A stretch of DNA of 7,458 nucleotides. It comes from Fimbriimonadaceae bacterium. GTDB taxonomy: Bacteria; Armatimonadota; Fimbriimonadia; Fimbriimonadales; Fimbriimonadaceae. Below the pieces are notes generated by a model. The model ran no database searches. It had not been told where the DNA came from and saw only the letters and a program-made list of their open reading frames with translations. This document shows positions 1-4,073 of the stretch, piece after piece; the stretch's first letter is position 1, and each line of letters starts with the position of its first letter. The stretch lies in the NCBI GenBank assembly GCA_014380605.1, contig JACMJO010000209.1, positions 1 to 7,458 of the forward strand. The letters are read 5' to 3'. Made by a program: the position numbers and the translations under genes.

Positions 1-306
1 AAGAAGGGTTACGACGAGGGAAGCGCGATGCCGTTCGCCAAGGATATGAAGGGCAAATTGCTACTGTTTTTCGGCACGGCGGACAATAACGTCCATCCGT
101 CGAACACCTACCAGTTCACGCGAGCCCTAGATCGGGCCGGAAAGTCTTATGAAATGGCGGTAGGAACGGATCAGGGGCACTCAGGAGTGAATTTCTCGCG
201 GATGCTGGAGTTCTTCGTGGACCACCTGATCATCAACCGCAAGAACGGAGCCCAGTTGGCCTGGAACAAACGGGAGTATCGGCGTGACGTCGCTCGGCGC
301 GGGTAG
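1..306 (+). CDS. S9 family (DPP-IV-type) serine peptidase, C-terminal fragment
   Basis: Only the last 101 residues are in the window; the reading frame is open from base 1 and stops at TAG 304-306. The fragment is the end of an alpha/beta-hydrolase peptidase domain of the prolyl oligopeptidase / dipeptidyl peptidase IV family, which cleaves (often after proline) near the N-terminus of peptides and is commonly secreted or periplasmic. Two of the three catalytic residues are visible. The Asp sits in GTADNNVH (window residue 28; DPP-IV has GTADDNVH, with the first Asp catalytic). The His sits in DQGHSG (residue 60). Between them, PSNTYQFTRALDRAGK matches the usual helix with the L..AG(K) pattern. 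The nucleophile Ser, in GxSxGG, and the beta-propeller would lie upstream. The tail after residue 75 is basic and not conserved. The family call is secure; the substrate is unknown. Confidence 0.9.
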   Translation, partial: KKGYDEGSAMPFAKDMKGKLLLFFGTADNNVHPSNTYQFTRALDRAGKSYEMAVGTDQGHSGVNFSRMLEFFVDHLIINRKNGAQLAWNKREYRRDVARRG

Positions 307-332
307 CAGCACTTTCCGAGCTTATTTGCGTT

Positions 333-338
333 TATCCT
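333..338 (+). promoter_or_regulatory. possible -10 element before the GspG-like gene
   Basis: TATCCT lies 4 bases before the GTG start at 343. The same hexamer precedes the SRPBCC gene at 6260-6265. No Shine-Dalgarno sequence is visible before this GTG. The gap is shorter than at the other starts, so this is only a weak candidate. Confidence 0.25.
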
Positions 339-342
339 CTGT

Positions 343-750
343 GTGAAGTCCGGGGTCAACTGGCTGGTGGCTGCTTTTGGCATCTTTGTTGGGATGTTGG
401 TTTTCATCTTGCTTACGCCGCGAATGGTTAGGCATGATGGTCCGCGGCGCTCCAAGCCGGCATCCGACATCTCTAGCCTCAGGGGAATGGTTCAGATCTA
501 CCGCCAGGATATCGGGCATTATCCCGAAACCCTTGCCGACCTCCGAACCAAGCCAGCTATTGGAGCCACAGGATGGCGCGGCCCGTACATGGACACTGAT
601 ATTCCTTCGGATCCCTGGGGCAACGAATACGACTACCAGCTTTCCTCCGATGGCGAAAAGTTCTCTATCATCTCGTATGGTCGGGATGGAGCTCCAGGCG
701 GTGAAGGCGACGACGCTGATATAGGACGAGAGGTTAGCGAGGGGTCTTGA
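343..750 (+). CDS. GspG-like (type II secretion major pseudopilin C-terminal domain) membrane-anchored protein
   Basis: 135 residues starting at GTG 343, the only in-frame start after the previous gene's stop. Residues 7-25 form one hydrophobic segment. Residues 42-127 match the globular domain of GspG pseudopilins: SDISSLRGMVQIYRQDIGHYP (the YRxDxGxYP helix), then GWRGPYM, IPSDPWGNEYDY, and finally the calcium-loop pattern SYGRDGAPGGEGDDADI at 111-127. In the family this protein is the main subunit of the type II secretion pseudopilus. The N-terminus is odd: the prepilin peptidase site (G|FTLIE with Glu at +5) is absent, although LVFILLTPRMV still resembles the normal transmembrane helix end. 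No other gsp genes are nearby. It may be a signal-anchored relative rather than a processed pseudopilin. The domain call is firm; the function is uncertain. Confidence 0.82.
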   Translation: MKSGVNWLVAAFGIFVGMLVFILLTPRMVRHDGPRRSKPASDISSLRGMVQIYRQDIGHYPETLADLRTKPAIGATGWRGPYMDTDIPSDPWGNEYDYQLSSDGEKFSIISYGRDGAPGGEGDDADIGREVSEGS

Positions 751-793
751 GAATGCGCTCCGGCGGTGCGCTTCACCTTTCAATCTACTTTCT

Positions 794-1882
794 CTAGGCG
801 AGAAATTTGCTAACAAGCACATGGAACTGGTGAGTGCCGGCCTCCCGCTTAGGTGAGAATCGGCCTCGGTCATAAAACCGCGACTGCACGCCCTTCTGCA
901 CCAACTCAACAACTTGCTCATCCTCCCGCTCGACCCGGTCGAGCTGCGCGCCCGCGCCCTGTCCGAGCCGATCCTCTTGCCAGATGTACCGAACGAAACT
1001 GACACGGGTTACATCCGGGCCAAGGGGCTTCACAACGTTAATCGAGAGGCCCCAAGGATAGAAGTTGAACATCAGGTTTGGGAAGAACCAATAGTAGTAG
1101 GCGGCGATCCTTCTCCCATAGTCCGGCGATGACTCGGGAAGGTCGAAGCAGTCCTCGCCGCTTTTTGCCTCCGCGAGTTGGAGATTTCCGGTGTCGAAGA
1201 GTTCGTAGGCGTAGGTTTCGTAGTCGATAGTGGCGTTCAGCGAGGCGTGGATGAACGGGATGTGGAAGCCCTCCAGATAGTTGTCTACGTACAACGCCCA
1301 GTTCGACTTCACCAGATAGTCGCGCGTGCCTTCTTGGGCGAATCTGAATTCGTTAAGAGGAAGCCAGTCGAGGCGCTCCAGCATCGGCCGAAACCACTCC
1401 TCCATCCCCTGATTTGGGCTTAGAGACGCGAAGAGCAAGGGCCCCCAGTTGCCCATTGGAATTTTGGTAAGGCTGTCCGCCGGAGTTGGGAACCCGACGA
1501 CGTCCGTGAATTCGGGCATGTGTTGGAAACACCCGTCCAATCCATACCGACGCCCGTGGTATCGACACCGTAGGAACCGTTCGTTGCCTGCGCCTTCACA
1601 GACCGTCATCCCCCGATGGGTGCAGACGTTGCTCAGGAGGTGCATGTGGTCGTCCGTGTCGCGGGTTAGGAGGAGGGGCTCGTCCAGGCATCCTTCCAGC
1701 AAGGTGAATGGGTGCACCGCGCCCGCTACCTTGGCCTGATCGAGATGGCCGATCCATTGCCAAGACTTAGCAAAAATGGCGTCCTTGCTCCGCTCAAACC
1801 AAGCGGGGTCTTTGTAGAAGGCGCTGGGAAGGGTTGAGGCATGCTCGATTCGAGGATCGACATTGAGCTCGGGCATAGGCAT
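794..1882 (-). CDS. Rieske [2Fe-2S] aromatic ring-hydroxylating oxygenase, alpha subunit
   Basis: 362 residues from ATG 1882-1880 to TAG 796-794. The N-terminal Rieske domain carries C87-x-H89-x16-C106-x2-H109 (CTHRG ... CRYHG), which binds the [2Fe-2S] cluster. The C-terminal catalytic domain carries E204-G-F-H207-x4-H212 (NYLEGFHIPFIH). The third iron ligand is probably D321 in EREDEQVVELVQKG. It should be the terminal oxygenase of a non-heme iron mono- or dioxygenase, taking electrons from a reductase that is not encoded here. The C-terminal pattern VQxGxxSRxYxxGRxSxxREAGxHQFH resembles the choline/carnitine-type monooxygenase branch; the substrate cannot be assigned. The frame continues upstream to a GTG at 1936, but that lies inside palindrome copy 1, so I prefer ATG 1882 (ATG 1876 is also possible). 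No Shine-Dalgarno sequence is visible. It converges on the GspG-like gene with a 43-base gap. Confidence 0.9.
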   Translation of the reverse strand: MPMPELNVDPRIEHASTLPSAFYKDPAWFERSKDAIFAKSWQWIGHLDQAKVAGAVHPFTLLEGCLDEPLLLTRDTDDHMHLLSNVCTHRGMTVCEGAGNERFLRCRYHGRRYGLDGCFQHMPEFTDVVGFPTPADSLTKIPMGNWGPLLFASLSPNQGMEEWFRPMLERLDWLPLNEFRFAQEGTRDYLVKSNWALYVDNYLEGFHIPFIHASLNATIDYETYAYELFDTGNLQLAEAKSGEDCFDLPESSPDYGRRIAAYYYWFFPNLMFNFYPWGLSINVVKPLGPDVTRVSFVRYIWQEDRLGQGAGAQLDRVEREDEQVVELVQKGVQSRFYDRGRFSPKREAGTHQFHVLVSKFLA

Positions 1883-1912
1883 ATTCTGGCATGTAGGGCC
1901 GCCTTCCAGCCG

Positions 1913-1940
1913 GTAGGCGCGACACTCCTGCCGCACCTAC
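1913..1940 (+). repeat. REP-like 28-base palindrome, copy 1
   Basis: Arms GTAGGCGCGACA and TGCCGCACCTAC flank the loop CTCC. It matches copy 2 at 2800-2827 in 26 of 28 positions and in the same orientation. The two differences give A-C mismatches in + strand RNA but G-U wobbles in - strand RNA, so the hairpin is kept only on the - strand. It lies between the divergent Rieske and YiiX-like genes, 30 bases upstream of the Rieske ATG. Confidence 0.8.
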
Positions 1941-1996
1941 GAGTCCCAAAATTGCACCCGATTAAGCGCTTGCGGCGTCACATAGTCGTGCCCCGA

Positions 1997-2803
1997 TTGC
2001 CACGCCTGAAGAAGCCGAGTATTCCGCTACCGCCTTCATTCCAGTTGTCGGAAACGGACTGGAAGGGGATGTTGGTCAATCGCGACACGCAACGCCTCGC
2101 GCGGCACTTGGGTTGGCTGTTGGCAGATTTCAAGTCCCTGCCCAGGTTTATGCAGGCGGAGACATGTCGGGCTTTGAACAGGTTTGTTCGCAGAAAACGT
2201 CCTTTACCCCCAGAGATCGCCCAATTAGCCCCTTTTAACCTAAGCGATGCTCCGTTGCAATGGGGCGATTTGCAGGCGGGGGACATCCTGTTTACTCGCC
2301 CGAATCCCGCCATCATCCCTGGCTTTCTGTGGGCAATGCACTACTCCCACGTTGGCATCTACGTCCGTCCCGGGGTTGTGATGGAGGCGAACGTGGATAA
2401 GGGAGTTCGACTTCGCCCCCTTGAGCGGTGGCGAAACTCCCACGCCCACATGGGATTTGCCCGAGTGAAGCCGCAGTTTTTGAGTCAAGTCCCAAACTTG
2501 GAAACGGCGATGGACGAGGCCGCCGACAACTGGACCAAAAACCGGATCAAGTACAACCTCGCGATGTGGAACGAAGCGGGGACGAGCTACGGCAAGTCCT
2601 ATTGCAGCGAGCTGATCTGGATGGTTTATGGGGAGCTGGGCCTCGACCTACGAGACGATCCCCAGTCGGAGATCTATGTCCAATGGGTCCAAGCAACCTT
2701 TGGCGACTGGGCGGCCCGGGTCATCGCCGAGCCCGCTATCGCACCAGATGAGTTGGCGCTATCCAGCAAGTTGGAGTTTTATTCAGTTGGGAAGACACGG
2801 TAG
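1997..2803 (+). CDS. YiiX-like permuted papain-fold NlpC/P60 cysteine hydrolase
   Basis: About 268 residues if it starts at TTG 1997, ending at TAG 2801-2803. The conserved core is in the C-terminal two thirds: GDLQAGDILFTR (GD at residues 95-96), MHYSHVGIYV (catalytic His 118), VVMEANVDKG (Glu 130, the likely polar third residue) and SYCSELIWMVYGELG (catalytic Cys 203). Having the Cys after the His is the hallmark of circularly permuted members such as YiiX/YaeF, which act on amide or thioester/ester bonds of peptides or lipids, rather than classical C-H-N peptidoglycan endopeptidases. No signal peptide is evident; the N-terminus is basic and proline-rich. The start is uncertain: the frame is open back to 1841, but that part runs through palindrome copy 1 and antisense to the Rieske start. 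GTG 1988, TTG 1997 and ATG 2069 are the realistic choices. The stop codon lies inside palindrome copy 2. Confidence 0.8.
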   Translation: MPRLKKPSIPLPPSFQLSETDWKGMLVNRDTQRLARHLGWLLADFKSLPRFMQAETCRALNRFVRRKRPLPPEIAQLAPFNLSDAPLQWGDLQAGDILFTRPNPAIIPGFLWAMHYSHVGIYVRPGVVMEANVDKGVRLRPLERWRNSHAHMGFARVKPQFLSQVPNLETAMDEAADNWTKNRIKYNLAMWNEAGTSYGKSYCSELIWMVYGELGLDLRDDPQSEIYVQWVQATFGDWAARVIAEPAIAPDELALSSKLEFYSVGKTR

Positions 2804-2827
2804 GTGCGACACTCCTGTCGCACCTAC
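2800..2827 (+). repeat. REP-like 28-base palindrome, copy 2 (between convergent genes)
   Basis: A perfect 12-bp stem (GTAGGTGCGACA / TGTCGCACCTAC) with loop CTCC. It contains the stop codon of the YiiX-like gene (TAG 2801-2803) and ends one base before the ThuA stop codon (2831-2829). It could act as a bidirectional transcript end or 3' stabiliser, although no T-tract follows on either strand. It is nearly identical to copy 1 at 1913-1940. Confidence 0.85.
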
Positions 2828-2828
2828 G

Positions 2829-3497
2829 CTATTTCGCGGCCCAGAGGAAACCACGACGCATCAGCTCGCGAGGAACCTCTGCTTCCAAAACTGCGGCATT
2901 GTGGCCAAGTGCGTTGTAGAACACTTTTCCCTTGCCGTACATCTTGGTATAGACCTGCGGCATCTTGCAGGGGTTGGCGTTGTGGGGGCCGTCTGCGCCT
3001 GAAGTTGGAAAATCGCAAGTCGCCAGCACGTTCACGCCCGGATCGACGTGCAGATAATACTGCTCGCTTGAAACCTGGAAGTCCTGGAGGCCGGTGGTGA
3101 TCTCATGTGGATTGGCATGGTTGATATTGACGGTGTAGTTCACGCCATCGTTGCCCGGGTGGGCCACCCATTGGGAACCAGTCATAAACTGCCACTCGGT
3201 ATTGGTTCGGAAGGAATCGCACATTCCGCCATGGCAACCCGCCATGCCAACGCCGTAGTCGCGAACGGCTTCGGCAACGGGATTGAACTGTTCGCCGCTG
3301 ATCTCGCTCATGGTCACGATGGGGACCAGGAGGTTCATTAAGTTCACCTTGTCGGCGTCGGCAAAGGAGTCCAGTGTGTTGCTGACCTCAACTTCGAACC
3401 CCTCGCCCTTGAGAATCCCCTCAAAAAGCGCGGCGACCTTGTCCGGCTCATGCCCATCCCAGCCACCCCAAACGATCAAAGCCCTCTTGTTTACCAT
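2829..3497 (-). CDS. ThuA-domain protein (trehalose utilization family, class I glutamine amidotransferase-like fold)
   Basis: 222 residues, ATG 3497-3495 to TAG 2831-2829, the full length for a single-domain ThuA protein. It begins KRALIVWGGWDGHEP (GGWDGH at 11-16), then GMAGCHGGMCDSF (GCHGG at 87-91), TGSQWVAHPG (H113), SSEQYYLHVDPGVNVLAT (H150) and YGKGKVFYNALGHN (187-200), all signature segments of the ThuA family. ThuA was linked to disaccharide (trehalose) catabolism in rhizobia; most environmental homologues are of unknown substrate, and many occur with sugar dehydrogenases or DUF1080 glycosidase-like proteins. No such partner sits beside it here. No signal peptide is seen, so it is probably cytoplasmic. 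It has its own promoter-like AGTAAACT, with the ATG nine bases after it and no Shine-Dalgarno sequence. Confidence 0.92.
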   Translation of the reverse strand: MVNKRALIVWGGWDGHEPDKVAALFEGILKGEGFEVEVSNTLDSFADADKVNLMNLLVPIVTMSEISGEQFNPVAEAVRDYGVGMAGCHGGMCDSFRTNTEWQFMTGSQWVAHPGNDGVNYTVNINHANPHEITTGLQDFQVSSEQYYLHVDPGVNVLATCDFPTSGADGPHNANPCKMPQVYTKMYGKGKVFYNALGHNAAVLEAEVPRELMRRGFLWAAK

Positions 3498-3506
3498 CGA
3501 GCGCGG

Positions 3507-3514
3507 AGTTTACT
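3507..3514 (-). promoter_or_regulatory. -10-like element AGTAAACT of the ThuA gene
   Basis: On the - strand AGTAAACTC precedes the ThuA ATG, with nine bases between TAAACT and the start. The 12-mer AAGTAAACTCCG is identical to that before the GT39 gene, with the same nine-base gap. The spacing fits a leaderless or nearly leaderless transcript. No good -35 hexamer is visible. Confidence 0.6.
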
Positions 3515-3530
3515 TTTCAAAAACGCGATT

Positions 3531-3546
3531 TGGCACAGGGTTTGCA
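3531..3546 (+). promoter_or_regulatory. near-consensus sigma-54 (-24/-12) promoter
   Basis: TGGCACagggtTTGCA agrees with the sigma-54 consensus TGGCACG-N4-TTGCW at every specified position except the weakly conserved seventh (A for G). The GG and GC dinucleotides have the correct 12-base spacing. The predicted start is about 12 bases after the GC, near 3557. No protein start follows, but an intrinsic-terminator-like hairpin lies about 30 bases beyond the predicted start. No activator gene is in the window, and presence of RpoN in this organism is not known from the sequence. Confidence 0.45.
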
Positions 3547-3556
3547 GATAAAGCGA

Positions 3557-3619
3557 TCAAGCCTTACCTCTCCCCCAAAACAAGGCCGACCCCGCGAGGC
3601 TCCTCTTGCGGGGTCTTTC
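3557..3619 (+). ncRNA. candidate small RNA from the sigma-54-like promoter
   Basis: A predicted transcript of about 60 nt runs from the expected start to the terminator-like hairpin at 3588-3615. A 5-bp hairpin GCCTT/AAGGC (3561-3565 with 3582-3586) encloses a C-rich 16-base loop, acctctcccccaaaac. It is followed by the GC-rich 3' hairpin, whose loop contains CUCCUCUU. Both loops are C/U-rich and could pair with purine-rich mRNA regions. No family is recognised and no coding frame with a plausible start fits. The call is inferred from promoter, structure and terminator lining up in order; it needs RNA evidence. Confidence 0.3.
3588..3619 (+). terminator. intrinsic-terminator-like hairpin
   Basis: A perfect 8-bp stem GACCCCGC (3588-3595) / GCGGGGTC (3608-3615) with a 12-base loop is followed on the + strand by TTTCATTT and preceded by an A-rich stretch (CAAAACAA). 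On the - strand a weaker T-rich stretch (TTGTTTT) follows after a few bases. It may therefore end hisI read-through on the - strand as well as a + strand transcript. Confidence 0.6.
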
Positions 3620-3627
3620 ATTTGTGG

Positions 3628-3671
3628 CATGGGCGTCCCGCCCATGGGTTCCATGCCCGTCCCGGGCATGG
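3628..3671. repeat. twin palindrome with identical GTCCC loops
   Basis: Two adjacent hairpins: CATGGGC-GTCCC-GCCCATG (3628-3646) and CCATGCCC-GTCCC-GGGCATGG (3651-3671), separated by GGTT. The stems differ but the loops are the same. The block starts 12 bases after the terminator-like stem and ends 6 bases before the hisI stop codon. It looks like a dispersed intergenic REP/BIME-type element and may protect or terminate the hisI transcript. Confidence 0.75.
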
Positions 3672-3677
3672 TCGCAC

Positions 3678-4034
3678 TTACGGGAGCTTTTCGCCAGTAA
3701 CCACAAGCTCTTCACCCTGGAAATCGCGGAAAAAACAACTGCGATAGTTCTCATGGCAAGCTGCGCCAAGCTGCTCGACTTGGATTAACAAACAATCCTG
3801 ATCACAGTCGACGGAAACTCTTTTCACGTTTTGAAAGTGCCCGCTAGTTTCTCCCTTGAGCCAGAAACTCTGCCTCGAGCGGCTCCAGTAGGTGCACTTT
3901 CCCGACTCCATGGTGCGCCGAAGTGACTCCTCGTTCATCCAAGCCATCATCAGCACCTGCCCGTTCTGATGGTCCTGAATAATTGCAGGGATCAGACCAT
4001 CGGCGTTGTACTTGAGGTTCTGTAGCAGGGACAT
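3678..4034 (-). CDS. hisI: phosphoribosyl-AMP cyclohydrolase
   Basis: 118 residues, ATG 4034 to TAA 3678, typical of monofunctional HisI without the HisE pyrophosphatase domain. It opens the purine ring of phosphoribosyl-AMP to give ProFAR, the third step of histidine biosynthesis, in the cytoplasm. Diagnostic blocks are DGLIPAIIQDHQNGQVLMMAWMN (12-34), TYWSRSRQSFWLKGETSGH (48-66), the metal motif D76-C77-D78-Q-D80 and ACHENYRSCF, with C93 and C100. Family knowledge assigns Cys 77, 93 and 100 to zinc and Asp 76, 78 and 80 to magnesium; all are present. It stands alone, with no other his gene on either side. Its start is six bases after TAAACT, without a Shine-Dalgarno sequence, so the mRNA is probably leaderless. 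It is divergent from the GT39 gene, with 39 bases between start codons. Confidence 0.97.
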   Translation of the reverse strand: MSLLQNLKYNADGLIPAIIQDHQNGQVLMMAWMNEESLRRTMESGKCTYWSRSRQSFWLKGETSGHFQNVKRVSVDCDQDCLLIQVEQLGAACHENYRSCFFRDFQGEELVVTGEKLP

Positions 4035-4040
4035 AAAGCG

Positions 4041-4048
4041 AGTTTACT
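4041..4048 (-). promoter_or_regulatory. -10-like element AGTAAACT of hisI
   Basis: Read on the - strand this is AGTAAACT followed by C, with six bases between TAAACT and the hisI ATG. It is one arm of an 8-bp inverted repeat (other arm 4057-4064, 8-bp spacer), so the two divergent promoters mirror each other. Confidence 0.6.
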
Positions 4049-4056
4049 AGCCGCCA

Positions 4057-4064
4057 AGTAAACT
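4057..4064 (+). promoter_or_regulatory. -10-like element AGTAAACT of the GT39 gene
   Basis: AGTAAACTCC lies before the TTG start at 4074 with a nine-base gap after TAAACT, the same geometry and same flanking bases as the ThuA promoter. This placement supports TTG 4074 as the start of the glycosyltransferase. Confidence 0.6.
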
Positions 4065-4073
4065 CCGGGGACC

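Noticed and set aside
751..793. Hairpin (GCGC arms) between the GspG-like and Rieske genes as a terminator
   Set aside because: The stem is only about four pairs plus a mismatch, with no clear T-tract; too weak to annotate.
322..1005. 227-codon open frame on the - strand
   Set aside because: It is antisense to the GspG-like gene and crosses the end of the Rieske gene; the translation is low-complexity and resembles no family.
1883..1936. 18-residue N-terminal extension of the Rieske oxygenase from GTG 1936
   Set aside because: The GTG lies within the palindrome, and the extra residues are unconserved; ATG 1882 gives a normal-length N-terminus.
1964..1971. AAGCGCTT palindrome upstream of the YiiX-like gene as an operator
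   Set aside because: An 8-base perfect palindrome alone is expected by chance in a window of this size, and no second half-site or conserved spacing is visible.
1841..1996. Long 5' extension of the YiiX-like frame starting at ATG 1841
   Set aside because: It would run antisense across the Rieske start and through palindrome copy 1, and its translation has no resemblance to the family; the conserved part begins much later.
2804..3341. Several + strand frames opposite the ThuA gene
   Set aside because: They are antisense shadows of a complete, motif-rich ThuA gene and contain the palindrome.
3530..3552. Sigma-70 promoter TTGGCA ... GATAAA on the + strand
   Set aside because: The spacer is only 11 bases, too short for a sigma-70 promoter; the -24/-12 reading fits the same bases far better.
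3557..3788. Small frames crossing the hairpins between ThuA and hisI
   Set aside because: Their translations come from palindromes and antisense hisI (the HGRDAHAT-like stretch is the twin palindrome read as protein); no start signal fits.
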